64,000 nt of DNA from Actinomycetes bacterium (GTDB lineage: Bacteria > Actinomycetota > Coriobacteriia > WRKU01 > WQUG01), in NCBI GenBank assembly GCA_031272275.1, contig JAISUC010000023.1, positions 68,605-132,604 of the forward strand. Reading direction: 5' to 3'. The notes under the pieces were generated by a model. That model saw only the letters and a list, made by a program, of their open reading frames with translations, was not told the DNA's origin and made no database searches. Positions 43,363 through 51,706 of the stretch are shown piece by piece (the first letter of the stretch is position 1; each line of letters begins with the position of its first letter). The translations under genes were made by a program, and so were the position numbers.

Positions 43363-43399
43363 GTCATTGCGAGCCCGCGAAGCGGGCGTGGCAATCCAC
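43363..43399 (+). repeat. GTCATTGCGAG...GGCAATCCAC element
   Basis: A clean example: GTCATTGCGA, stem GCCCGC-gaa-GCGGGC, then GGCAATCCAC. Lies between uppP and ftsK. Confidence 0.85.
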
Positions 43400-43466
43400 T
43401 CAGTGACGGTTTGGTTGGGATTTGAAAACTGGTCGAGAAAGCATACAGCAAGCTGAAAGGGGAGTA

Positions 43467-45842
43467 GTGGCAAGCAACAAACAGAAGAAGCCCAAGCAAT
43501 CGTCCGCTCGCACCGGCGGTTCGCGCAACACCGCGTCAACGCGCGGCAAGGCAAGCGCCAAATCCGCCAAATCCGCCAAATCTCAGGCGCGTGCGGAACG
43601 CGCACCGCTGCTGGACGAACAGGCCTCGACCGACATCCTCGGTATCGTCCTGTTGGCAGTCGGGGTGGCACTGGCCGTGGCGGTGTTGACGGCACATACC
43701 GGTTTTCTGACCGACTACATCGCGCTGGGTTTGGGATACCTGATAGGTGTCGGACGATTCGTGCTGCCGCTGATCTTTGTGATTATGGGCATCACGCTGT
43801 TTGTGCCCAAACTTCGCTTTGTCGAGGGTCGCGTTGCGGCAGGCCTCATCTGTCTGTTTGTTGCCATCATCGGTTTTTTCGCGCTGTCCGTGCCCACCGA
43901 CCGGCTGTTTTTGACCCAGAACCTCGCAGGTCACGGTGGCTACGTGGGCAATGCCATCGTTTGGGGGCTGGGTAAAGCGACCGGTCCTATCATTGCGGGC
44001 ATCATCTTGGCGGCGATTGGAATCATCGGTCTGATAATCGCCGGCTTTTCAATCAGCGCCATCGTGGACCGGCTGGGGCTCTATACCGCCGCGCGCAAAG
44101 AACAGCGTGCCCAGGCAGCCGCAGAAAAAGCCGTGGTCGCACCCCGCACGCAGCGCATCGATCCGGGTGCGCGCAGCGCCCCTGCAGCAGACAGCTTTCA
44201 CACGGCGCACACGGCACTGCTCGATCGCGAATCGGCACAGGTGGACCTGGAGGCCTCGGATGCCGCCGAGCCGGTGACCCAGGTCTTGCGTCCGGATGAC
44301 ACCCAGCCCCTGACACCGGTCGGCACCGACGCGGCGACAGGCGCGCAGGTCGCAGGCCCGCGCGCCCAGGAAGGCTTTGAGCTGCCGTCCTTCGACCTGC
44401 TGAAAACATCCGCCCCGGCTGAAGGTGGCGGTGACGGCGCAAACGAGGCGGAAATCAAACGCGAGGGCGACATCATCGTCGAGACACTCGGCATCTTCGG
44501 GGTCCCGGCACAGGTCCATGACTGGATTGTCGGTCCCACCGTGACGCTGTTCAAGCTCGCGATTGCCCGTGATGTGCGCCTGAACAAGGTCACCTCGCTG
44601 GCAGACGACCTGGCACTCGCGCTCGCCGCGCCGACGCTGCGCATTTTGGCCCCCATCCCGGGTGAAAGCTTTGTCGGCATCGAGGTCCCGAACGCCCGGC
44701 GCAGCTCGGTCATGCTGGGCGACGTACTCTCGCCTGCAGGCACCGACGGAGGCCCGTTGTTGCTGGGTATCGGCAAAGACATCACCGGCACGTCCATTCA
44801 GCGTGACTTGGCGGGCATGCCGCACCTGTTGATCGGCGGATCCACCGGCAGTGGCAAATCGGTCGCCATCAACGCGATGATCGCGAGCATCATCATGCGT
44901 GCCACCCCGTCCGAAGTGCGCTTTATCATGATCGACCCCAAACGCGTCGAACTGTCGCTCTTCAACGGGCTGCCGCACCTGTATGTCCCGGTTGTCACCG
45001 GTCCGAAAGAGGCATCTGCCGCATTGGCATGGGCGGTCAATGAAATGGATCGACGCCTGAAGGTCTTCGAGAAATGCAAGGTGCGCAATATCGGCGAATA
45101 CAACCAGCTGTTCGTGAGCGATAAGGCTCCCGAAAACTATGACGAGCTGCCCTATCTGGTTGTCGTGATCGACGAGCTCGCAGACCTGATGATGGTGGCC
45201 GCCAAAGAGGTCGAGACCTCGATTGTCCGCATCGCGCAGCTGGCGCGTGCGGCAGGCATCCACCTGATTGTCGCCACCCAGCGACCGGACGCCAATGTCG
45301 TGACCTCGCTCATCAAGGCCAACATCACAAACCGCATTGCATTCAGGACCGCGACGGCCATCGACTCGCGCGTGGTACTGGACCAGTCCGGTGCCGAACA
45401 GCTGACGGGACTCGGTGACATGTTGTTCTCGATTCCCGCCTGGCCCAGCCCCAAACGCATCCAGGGCTGCTATGTGTCCGAAGCCGAAATCACCGAAATC
45501 GTCGATTTTCTGAAAGCCCAAGGCGACCCCGAATACCATGAGGAAATCTTTGATACTGCCGTGTCCGGTTCAAGCGAGGCCGGGGCGGGGGAGCACGGCC
45601 CGGACGATCCGTTGTTATGGGATGCGGCGGAAACTGTGGTCGCCGCCGGATTCGGTTCGACCAGCGGGATTCAGCGCAGGTTGAAGGTCGGCTATTCGCG
45701 CGCGGGACGTATTATGGATATGCTGGAAAGCAAGGGAATCGTAGGTCCGCCCGACGGGACCAAGCCGCGCGAGGTGATGGTCGACGAGGCGGGGCTGCTG
45801 TTGATTCGCCAGGCTGAAAACGAACTGAATCAGGAGATGTGA
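43467..45842 (+). CDS. ftsK: DNA translocase FtsK/SpoIIIE
   Basis: A hexameric motor that clears chromosomes from the septum; 791 residues. The start is GTG 43467 after AAAGGGGAG. A Lys/Ser/Ala-rich N-tail contains AKSAKSAKS from a 9-bp tandem triplet, then four membrane helices, a variable linker, and the motor with Walker A GGSTGSGKSVAIN and Walker B VVIDELADLMMVA. The C-terminal winged-helix gamma domain (TSGIQRRLKVGYSRAGRIMD) normally reads KOPS-type polar sequences. The skew of short repeats in this window could be compared with its recognition sites. Confidence 0.96.
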   Translation: MASNKQKKPKQSSARTGGSRNTASTRGKASAKSAKSAKSQARAERAPLLDEQASTDILGIVLLAVGVALAVAVLTAHTGFLTDYIALGLGYLIGVGRFVLPLIFVIMGITLFVPKLRFVEGRVAAGLICLFVAIIGFFALSVPTDRLFLTQNLAGHGGYVGNAIVWGLGKATGPIIAGIILAAIGIIGLIIAGFSISAIVDRLGLYTAARKEQRAQAAAEKAVVAPRTQRIDPGARSAPAADSFHTAHTALLDRESAQVDLEASDAAEPVTQVLRPDDTQPLTPVGTDAATGAQVAGPRAQEGFELPSFDLLKTSAPAEGGGDGANEAEIKREGDIIVETLGIFGVPAQVHDWIVGPTVTLFKLAIARDVRLNKVTSLADDLALALAAPTLRILAPIPGESFVGIEVPNARRSSVMLGDVLSPAGTDGGPLLLGIGKDITGTSIQRDLAGMPHLLIGGSTGSGKSVAINAMIASIIMRATPSEVRFIMIDPKRVELSLFNGLPHLYVPVVTGPKEASAALAWAVNEMDRRLKVFEKCKVRNIGEYNQLFVSDKAPENYDELPYLVVVIDELADLMMVAAKEVETSIVRIAQLARAAGIHLIVATQRPDANVVTSLIKANITNRIAFRTATAIDSRVVLDQSGAEQLTGLGDMLFSIPAWPSPKRIQGCYVSEAEITEIVDFLKAQGDPEYHEEIFDTAVSGSSEAGAGEHGPDDPLLWDAAETVVAAGFGSTSGIQRRLKVGYSRAGRIMDMLESKGIVGPPDGTKPREVMVDEAGLLLIRQAENELNQEM
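43556..43582 (+). repeat. 9-bp tandem triplet in ftsK N-tail
   Basis: CGCCAAATC three times in a row, encoding AKS repeats. Confidence 0.85.
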
Positions 45843-45852
45843 CAGGCGGCTT

Positions 45853-46566
45853 ATGCAGACTTTGGGTGAAATGTTGGTGGAAGCCCGCAAGGCGGCAGGC
45901 GTCAGCGCATTCGACGTCTCGCAGGCGACCCGCATCATGCCTGCGGCAATCGCCGCGCTCGAGGCGGACGACTATGCCGCGTTGCCCGCGCCCGGCTATG
46001 TGCGCGGCTATATATTGAGCTATTGCAAATACGTGGGTGCGACCCCGGATGAATTTCTAGCGACCTACGAGAAACGGACCGGGTACAAGCGCAGCGAATC
46101 GACGGGACGTACTCCCATTGATACCCACGCAGACAAATATCGCGGACCGGAGCACGAGATTTCGCCGCGCGTGGTGGTGGCGATCGTGCTGGTCATTGTC
46201 GTTATCGGTGCCGTTGTATGGTGGGGCAGCGGGCTGCTGAAAAAGCGCGACACGATACCGCCCTTGCCACAGACGACCGAAGGCAGCACGCAGGCAACGG
46301 CAAGCGCGCAGGTGCAGACGAACACGGCGACCTTTGATTTCACCATCAAGCCCAAAGAGGGCAAGGCGTCACGCGTGAAGATTGTGGTTGACGGCGTCGA
46401 GGCTTTTGACGCTGTGCTGACCGGAGACCAGAAAGAGAGCTACAAAGACATTTCCCGTGCCGAACTGACCATCAAAAAGCCGAAGAACGTCACTGTGACA
46501 CAGAACGGCACCAACATCCCTGTTCCGACTGATGGAAAACTCACCCTCAGCGCAACCGCAGACTAA
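45853..46566 (+). CDS. rodZ: RodZ-like helix-turn-helix membrane protein
   Basis: 237 residues. The N-terminal HTH (MQTLGEMLVEARKAAGVSAF; GYVRGYILSYCKYVGATPDE) is of the RodZ type, which links MreB filaments to the wall machinery. A cytoplasmic linker carries GRTP at residues 85-88 from an exact dispersed-word copy. One membrane helix (VVVAIVLVIVVIGAVVWW) leads to an extracytoplasmic DUF4115-like beta domain. MreB is not in the window. The gene is 10 nt after ftsK and overlaps the transporter gene by 35 nt. Confidence 0.88.
   Translation: MQTLGEMLVEARKAAGVSAFDVSQATRIMPAAIAALEADDYAALPAPGYVRGYILSYCKYVGATPDEFLATYEKRTGYKRSESTGRTPIDTHADKYRGPEHEISPRVVVAIVLVIVVIGAVVWWGSGLLKKRDTIPPLPQTTEGSTQATASAQVQTNTATFDFTIKPKEGKASRVKIVVDGVEAFDAVLTGDQKESYKDISRAELTIKKPKNVTVTQNGTNIPVPTDGKLTLSATAD
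46104..46116 (+). repeat. Dispersed GGGACGTACTCCC word (exact) in rodZ
   Basis: Translated GRTP in the cytoplasmic linker; the context TCGACGGGACGTAC also occurs in the ftsW tail near 62023. Confidence 0.9.
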
Positions 46567-47431
46567 AACATCGCATCGGACACGCGGATTTCTGTGCGCG
46601 CTGCTGGCGGCGTGCGGATGGGCATGCGGGGGATTGATGTCGAAATGGATGTCGATCGACCCGCGCGTGTTGGCGGGCACGCGCGCTTGGGGATCGGCTT
46701 TGATCCTAGGTGCCGTGTTGCTGCTGTTTCGCCGCCGCGAACTGCGGCTGGAAAATCCGCGACGCGACCTGTGGTTTCTGGCCGTGTTCGGGGTGGGCGG
46801 ACTGGCGCTGATGCAGTTTACGTATTTCAAGGCGATTTCGATTACCGGCGTGTCGGTGGCGATTTTGCTGGAATACTTGGCACCGATTCTGACCCTGGCG
46901 GTGGGCGTGCTGTTTCAGGGGCAGCGCTTAAAACTTTCGGCGGTGGCGGGTATTGCGCTCGCGCTTACGGGGGCGGCTTTGGTGGTCGGAATCTTTTCCG
47001 GGCATTTGACTGTCAGCGTGGGCGGACTGCTGTGGGGATTGGCAAGCGCAGTCGGCTTTGCCTCGTATTCGCTGCTGGGGGTTGCCGGTGCACGTTTTCG
47101 CCCGCTGACGTTGTTGTTCTACGGGCTATTCGCAGGGGCGCTGTTCTGGTTGGTGGTTTTGGGCCCGCGTGCGCTGGTCCGTCCGTTTTATGACCCCCTG
47201 ACGGCGTGCCAGCTGTTGTTCCTGTGCGTGGTGGCGACCATCATCCCTTTTGCCCTATTCCTGCAGGCGCTGCGTCATATTTCAGCGACCGAGGCGAGTG
47301 TTGCCGCCATGATCGAGCCGGTGCTCGCCGCGGTCGGCGGCATGTTGCTGTTCGCAGAACCCTTCAGCTGGGCACTGGTGGCAGGCGGCGTACTGATCAT
47401 CGCCGCCGTCTTGTTGATACAACTGACCTGA
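46532..47431 (+). CDS. EamA/DMT family permease
   Basis: 299 residues with ten predicted membrane helices in two EamA repeats (FLCALLAACGWACGGLMSKW first, GGLLWGLASAVGFASYSLLG second). Drug/metabolite transporters export amino acids, nucleosides or toxic compounds; the substrate cannot be told from sequence. The ATG overlaps rodZ by 35 nt, an unusual tail-in coding overlap that suggests translational coupling. After it comes a repeat field. Confidence 0.85.
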   Translation: MENSPSAQPQTKTSHRTRGFLCALLAACGWACGGLMSKWMSIDPRVLAGTRAWGSALILGAVLLLFRRRELRLENPRRDLWFLAVFGVGGLALMQFTYFKAISITGVSVAILLEYLAPILTLAVGVLFQGQRLKLSAVAGIALALTGAALVVGIFSGHLTVSVGGLLWGLASAVGFASYSLLGVAGARFRPLTLLFYGLFAGALFWLVVLGPRALVRPFYDPLTACQLLFLCVVATIIPFALFLQALRHISATEASVAAMIEPVLAAVGGMLLFAEPFSWALVAGGVLIIAAVLLIQLT

Positions 47432-47574
47432 AGCGCGCGCTGCTCGTCGCCACGCGGGGGCACTCCCGTGCCCCCGCGTGAGCGCAACCGGGCTTGTTGC
47501 GCGAACACATAACGTTGAGGATGCGCGACTGCGCATCCGAATCATTGATCCGAGGCGGGCGGACGCCCGCCTCG

Positions 47575-47611
47575 GTGGATTGCCGCGGCGGCTACGCCGC
47601 CTCGCAATGAC
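47575..47611 (-). repeat. GTCATTGCGAG element, minus strand
   Basis: On the minus strand: GTCATTGCGAG, GGCGGC-gta-GCCGCC, GGCAATCCAC. Faces the plus-strand copy 60 bp away. Confidence 0.85.
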
Positions 47612-47671
47612 GTGAGTAGGGCGCATATCCGCCGGGCTTGCATGATGCCGGAAGGTACTGGAATTCAAGGT

Positions 47672-47770
47672 GTCATTGCGAGGGTGGCGAGTTTTGCCAC
47701 CCGCGGCAATCCACCGGGCGGGCTTGAGCCCGCCCGGATCCTACGCGCCCCCGTGCGTCCGCACGGGGGC
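47672..47770 (+). repeat. GTCATTGCGAG element followed by two more perfect hairpins
   Basis: GTCATTGCGAG, GGGTGGC/GCCACCC stem, GGCAATCCA, then CCGGGCGGGC-ttga-GCCCGCCCGG and GCCCCCGTGC-gtcc-GCACGGGGGC. The middle hairpin recurs beside the element at 5969. Confidence 0.85.
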
Positions 47771-47846
47771 ATTGGAATCGCGCAGACCTGGACTTAACGA
47801 CGCCGGGCTCACTGTTTCCGCTGTGTTTCGGGCGGGCGGGTGAAAA

Positions 47847-47875
47847 TGTGCACGCGGGCTGTATTCCCGTATAAT
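47847..47875 (+). promoter_or_regulatory. Candidate promoter for the peptide-binding lipoprotein
   Basis: TATAAT at 47870-47875 with a weak TGTGCA 17 bp upstream; 140 nt leader. Confidence 0.5.
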
Positions 47876-48015
47876 TCATCGCATAAGGCACAGTGATTCC
47901 GCATAGGGTGGTATGCGGCACGCGGAGTTTGGCTCGTTGCATACGGCGCCGGGCACGCGGCATTTGGCAAGCGACACCCCGCGGAATCTCCGACTCCCCG
48001 AAAGGAGCCATACTC

Positions 48016-49692
48016 ATGAAGAAGGCACGGAGGGTGAACACAGCTCGGGTACCCACAGCATTGACGTCGGCCGCAATCGCGGCATTGTTGCTGGTGGCGC
48101 TGCTGGCGCTTGCGGGTTGCGGTACCGCGAGCAAAACGGCAGACAACAGTGCGACATCCGACTCCCCCAAAAAAGACACCCTGACCATCGCAATTGCGGG
48201 GGAAACATCAAACATCGACCCGGCGTATTGCTATGACGACGAAAACAACCCGGTCGCAGACCAAATCACCGAGACACTGCTGTACTATGATGCGGAAAAC
48301 CAGCTGCAGCCCGGTCTGGTCGAGAAATGGGAGGCCGTCGACGACACGACCTATGTGTATGACCTGCGCCAAAACGTGACCTTCAGCGACGGCACGCCAC
48401 TGACGGTCGAAGACGTGCTGTATTCGCTGGAACGTTACCGCGACCCGGATATCGCGAGCTATGTGGGCTGGATGTATGACAACGTCGACACCATGGAGAA
48501 AACCGGAGACTGGCAGTTCACGGTCAAGCTGAAAGCGGCTGACGCCACCTGGGAGCACATTTTCGCCTCGTCTGCGGGCATGGTGACGCAAAAGGCGTTT
48601 TGCGAATCGGCCGGCGACCAGTTCGGCAAGCCGGGCACCGGCACGCTGGGGACCGGTCCCTACAAGCTGTCCGACTGGAAGACCGGCAGCCAAATCGTGC
48701 TGGAATACAACGAGAACTACTGGAACAAAGCGGCCATCGGCGACCCGCAAATCAAAAAAGTCGTGTTCCAGTTCATCGAGGAAGACTCGACCCGCGTGAT
48801 GGCGCTGACCTCAGGTCAGGTCGACGTGATTTTCTCGACCCCGGTCGAAATGATCGACCAGGTCAAAAACGACGAGGACAGCCGCCTGGTCACCGTCCCG
48901 TCCGCCGGTCTGGAGTTCATCGCGTTCAACACGCGCAAGGCCCCGTTTGACGACGTGAACGTCCGCCGCGCCATCGCGAGTGCCATCAACGTGGCGGCGA
49001 TGCAGGAAAACATCGTCAAGGACTACGGTGATCCCACCAACTGGATTCTGATTCCGGAAAACATGTTCACCTTCGAAAAAGCCGCTTGGGATGACTACGT
49101 CGCCAACCGCGCACCGAAATACGAATACAACCTGGACGAAGCCAAGAAATACCTGGCCGCCAGCTCGGTGCCCGACGGCTTTGACTGCACCATCACACTG
49201 GATTCGCGCTCGATCGCCGAATCGGTGGCGCTCAGCATCCAGCAGGCGCTGAAAGAACTGAACATCAACGTTGAAATCAACAAAATCAGCTACGACGAGT
49301 GGATCGGCCTTTACATGGGCGAAAACATCGCGGACGGCGTGCGCCCGTATGACCTCTTCCTGGGCCAGTGGTTCAGCGATTTCCCGGACCCCTCAGGCGA
49401 CCTGACCCCGATTCTCTCCAGCACCGGTTACGGCGAGGGCGGCTCGAACACGTCCGGCTTCAGCAACAAAACCGTCGACGAACTGTGTGCGAAACAGGCC
49501 GCGAGCTCGGATGACGCCGAACGCGCCGACCTGATGTTTCAGATACTGGATATCGTGGGCGACGAAATGCCTTACTACGTCTGGTGCCACCCGAACTACC
49601 TGTTCGGCGCCAGCGAAGAATTCGCCGACAGCCTGAACTTCGGCCCCTTCTACGTCTGGAACTTCAGCGTGGCGGGCGTGCGCAGCAAATAG
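48016..49692 (+). CDS. Peptide/nickel-type ABC transporter substrate-binding lipoprotein (SBP family 5)
   Basis: 558 residues. Basic n-region, hydrophobic stretch and lipobox LALAGC mark a type II signal; the Cys at ~35 is lipidated. The mature part is a family 5 binding protein: LTIAIAGETSNIDPAYCYDD, VTFSDGTPLTVEDVLYSLER, GTGPYKLSDWKTGSQIVLEY, NVRRAIASAINVAAM. Family members bind oligopeptides, dipeptides, nickel or glutathione. No permease or ATPase genes are adjacent, so it is an orphan receptor. The M24 peptidase gene 41 nt downstream suggests peptide uptake and hydrolysis. Confidence 0.92.
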   Translation: MKKARRVNTARVPTALTSAAIAALLLVALLALAGCGTASKTADNSATSDSPKKDTLTIAIAGETSNIDPAYCYDDENNPVADQITETLLYYDAENQLQPGLVEKWEAVDDTTYVYDLRQNVTFSDGTPLTVEDVLYSLERYRDPDIASYVGWMYDNVDTMEKTGDWQFTVKLKAADATWEHIFASSAGMVTQKAFCESAGDQFGKPGTGTLGTGPYKLSDWKTGSQIVLEYNENYWNKAAIGDPQIKKVVFQFIEEDSTRVMALTSGQVDVIFSTPVEMIDQVKNDEDSRLVTVPSAGLEFIAFNTRKAPFDDVNVRRAIASAINVAAMQENIVKDYGDPTNWILIPENMFTFEKAAWDDYVANRAPKYEYNLDEAKKYLAASSVPDGFDCTITLDSRSIAESVALSIQQALKELNINVEINKISYDEWIGLYMGENIADGVRPYDLFLGQWFSDFPDPSGDLTPILSSTGYGEGGSNTSGFSNKTVDELCAKQAASSDDAERADLMFQILDIVGDEMPYYVWCHPNYLFGASEEFADSLNFGPFYVWNFSVAGVRSK

Positions 49693-49733
49693 GAGACGGT
49701 GTTGGCAACCCGACGACACAGAGGGGGAGTGTT

Positions 49734-50846
49734 ATGAACGCGCGCATTGAAACGCTGCGATCCCGGGTACTCGAGACGGGGGTGGATGCCATCGCGGTGT
49801 CCACTCCCGAAAACATCTATTATCTGACCGGTTTGGATGACTGGTCCGAAAGCTCCGGTATGTCCAGTTTCCTGGTCATACCGGCAGATCCCGGTCGCGG
49901 TCCGGTGCACCTGGTCGTGGTGAACTACGTCGCCCCCCAGGCGGAATCTGTCGTGTCCGGTGACATCGTCGTGGTGCCGGCCGACGAAACTGAGGCCATC
50001 GGCGCGACACTCCGCGAAGTGTTTCAGCGGCTGGGCTTGCAGACGCTCGCCTACGAGGACGACCTGCGCAGCAAATACGTGACCTCGATTCGCGCAGAGA
50101 ACCCCGGCCTGACCTTAGGTGAGACGGCGGGTATCGTCGAGCGCCTGCGCGCGACCAAGGACGCCGGTGAAATCGACCTGATTCGCACGGCGGAACGTAC
50201 GGCTGACAAGGTATTCGCGTTCGCGCGCAGTATCCTGAAACCGGGGATCACCGCAACGGCGGCACTGTGGGAAATCGAAAAATGCGCGCGCGAGCTGGGG
50301 GCCAGTGGCCTGTCGTTTCCGACCTGTTTGTTGTTCGGCGACGACACCGCAGCCATCGTGGGCGACAGCGGGGACCGGCAACTGGCTGCAGGAGACGCCG
50401 TGTTGATGGACTTCGGACTGTTCCGTGACTATTACAGCTCGGACATGACCCGCACCTGGTTTGTGGGTAGTGTCACTGATGAGCAGCGCCGCATCTATGA
50501 CCTGGTGCTTGCGGCAAACCGCGCCGGCGTGGCGGCGGCGCGTCCCGGTATCACGGCGCTTGACTTGGACACGGCGGTGCGCGGCGTCATTGCGGACGCC
50601 GGCTATGGCGAGGAGTTTTGCCACTGCGTGGGACACGGGCTGGGGCTGCGCGACCATGACTTCACCGATGACCTGCGTCTGGTGGGCGACCTGGTGCTGG
50701 AACCCGGCATGGTGTTTTCGATAGAGCCGGGAATCTATCTGGAGGGGCAGTTCGGCATCCGCGTCGAAGACATCATCGCGATTACCGAGGACGGCTGCGA
50801 AGTACTGGGCTGCGAGCCGCGCGAGCTGATCGTCCTGGACGCATAA
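49734..50846 (+). CDS. M24 family peptidase (Xaa-Pro type) with altered active-site motifs
   Basis: 370 residues. ATG 49734 follows GAGGGGGAG. N-terminal creatinase-like domain (VDAIAVSTPENIYYLTGL), then a pita-bread domain with metal ligands in VLMDFG, SSDMTRTW, CVGHGLGL, SIEPGIY and IRVEDI, so the two-metal site is complete. The usual PH segment before the first metal Asp is replaced by DDTAAIVGDSGD, and the usual HE after GHGLGL is HD (RDHDFTDD). Those His residues normally contact substrate, so it may be a divergent peptidase or a non-prolidase member. It forms a unit with the peptide-binding lipoprotein. Confidence 0.85.
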   Translation: MNARIETLRSRVLETGVDAIAVSTPENIYYLTGLDDWSESSGMSSFLVIPADPGRGPVHLVVVNYVAPQAESVVSGDIVVVPADETEAIGATLREVFQRLGLQTLAYEDDLRSKYVTSIRAENPGLTLGETAGIVERLRATKDAGEIDLIRTAERTADKVFAFARSILKPGITATAALWEIEKCARELGASGLSFPTCLLFGDDTAAIVGDSGDRQLAAGDAVLMDFGLFRDYYSSDMTRTWFVGSVTDEQRRIYDLVLAANRAGVAAARPGITALDLDTAVRGVIADAGYGEEFCHCVGHGLGLRDHDFTDDLRLVGDLVLEPGMVFSIEPGIYLEGQFGIRVEDIIAITEDGCEVLGCEPRELIVLDA

Positions 50847-50870
50847 CCGCATCCGACATACCGAAACCTT

Positions 50871-50906
50871 AACCCCCGTCACACGTGTTTTGTGGCGGGG
50901 GTTTTT
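50871..50906 (+). terminator. Intrinsic terminator after the M24 peptidase gene
   Basis: AACCCCCGTCACA pairs with TGTGGCGGGGGTT (one G-T), followed by a T tract. Isolates the dcw cluster from upstream transcription. Confidence 0.9.
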
Positions 50907-50955
50907 GCGCACGGCGGCACGCGCTGTCCGTTTTCGTGTCGAATCTAGTTGTCTC

Positions 50956-51003
50956 TGTGGTAAATATTGTCAAAAAAGGCTTGCATTGTGGTAAATCGTG
51001 GGG
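50956..51003 (+). promoter_or_regulatory. Candidate MraZ operator repeats
   Basis: GTGGT (50957), GTGGT (50988) and GTGGG (50998): the last two are spaced 10 bp apart (5-bp word, 5-bp gap) and lie inside the promoter spacer. MraZ in E. coli binds TGGG-type direct repeats with 5-bp gaps in its own promoter, so autoregulation is likely. Confidence 0.5.
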
Positions 51004-51009
51004 TACTAT
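50981..51009 (+). promoter_or_regulatory. Promoter of the dcw cluster
   Basis: TTGCAT (50981-50986), 17-bp spacer, TACTAT (51004-51009). Confidence 0.65.
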
Positions 51010-51247
51010 TCAAAGCAACTGAAAGGACGGCTGTGTTTTCAGTCGTTCGGACAGCGGCACGAAACGCCGATTGCAGTGCCTGCGGATTGGCCGGAGGGAA
51101 CAGACAGCGGAACCGGAAGGCAGAACAAAGCACGAGGCGGCACGATATGGCACGACAGTGAAGCTATGGGAAGTAACGGGAACGAGAACGCGGACACGGG
51201 CAACAAAGGAAAAAGGAAAGGGTCACACACAAAGGTAAGGTCTGACG

Positions 51248-51706
51248 ATGTTCACCGGGCAAAAACCACGCACGATGGATTCCAAGGGACGCATCCCCGT
51301 CCCGGCCGAATTCCGTCACGAGCTGGGGGAAAGCGTCTGGGTCGTCGAAGGATTGTGGGGGGCTCTGGTCGTATTCACGAACGATGGCTTCAACGAGTTC
51401 TTGAAGGAACTGAAAGGCGATCCCATCGACCCGGATTTGATGGCGCTGAAATATCAGTATGCCGCGACCGCCGAGCAGGTGAAAATCGACTCCGCCGGAC
51501 GCATCCGCATCACCGAGGCGCAGATCGATGCCGCGAACCTGACCCGCGAGGTGATGATGGTCGGCATGATCGACCAGATTCACATCTGGGACAAAGAGGC
51601 CTGGCTGGCGCACAAAAAGGCCTCGGATTACGAGAAAAATGCGCGCGACATGGCGGCGCGCCGGGCACTGACCGCGCAAGCCGCCGCCACGCAGGCGCGC
51701 CGTTGA
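51248..51706 (+). CDS. mraZ: Transcriptional regulator MraZ
   Basis: 152 residues, ring-forming AbrB-like DNA-binding protein that controls dcw expression. Both DxxxR motifs are present: MDSKGRIPVP and IDSAGRIRIT. First gene of dcw as in most bacteria. The C-terminal Ala-rich tail is slightly longer than usual. Its stop overlaps the rsmH start (TTGA). Confidence 0.95.
   Translation: MFTGQKPRTMDSKGRIPVPAEFRHELGESVWVVEGLWGALVVFTNDGFNEFLKELKGDPIDPDLMALKYQYAATAEQVKIDSAGRIRITEAQIDAANLTREVMMVGMIDQIHIWDKEAWLAHKKASDYEKNARDMAARRALTAQAAATQARR

Larger units (their letters stand above)
47432..48015. repeat. Hairpin-rich repeat field between the EamA gene and the peptide-binding lipoprotein
   Basis: 584 bp without a gene but with at least seven perfect or near-perfect dyads: CACGCGGGGGCAC (47451), GGATGCGC (47519), CCGAGGCGGGCG (47550), GGCGGC in a minus-strand GTCATTGCGAG element (47575-47611), GGGTGGC in a plus-strand element (47672-47713), CCGGGCGGGC (47714-47737) and GCCCCCGTGC (47747-47770). 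It ends in the promoter of the lipoprotein gene. The first hairpin may end the ftsK-rodZ transcript. Confidence 0.8.
50847..51247. other. dcw leader region, no gene
   Basis: 401 bp: terminator of the upstream gene, the dcw promoter, then ~240 nt of untranslated leader rich in A and G before mraZ. An open frame passes through it into rsmH, but it lacks coding character and a start with support. I see no riboswitch class I recognise. Confidence 0.6.

Noticed and set aside
47432-47800. CRISPR array in the hairpin-rich spacer
   Set aside because: The repeats are inverted and unequal in spacing, with no constant direct repeat or cas genes.
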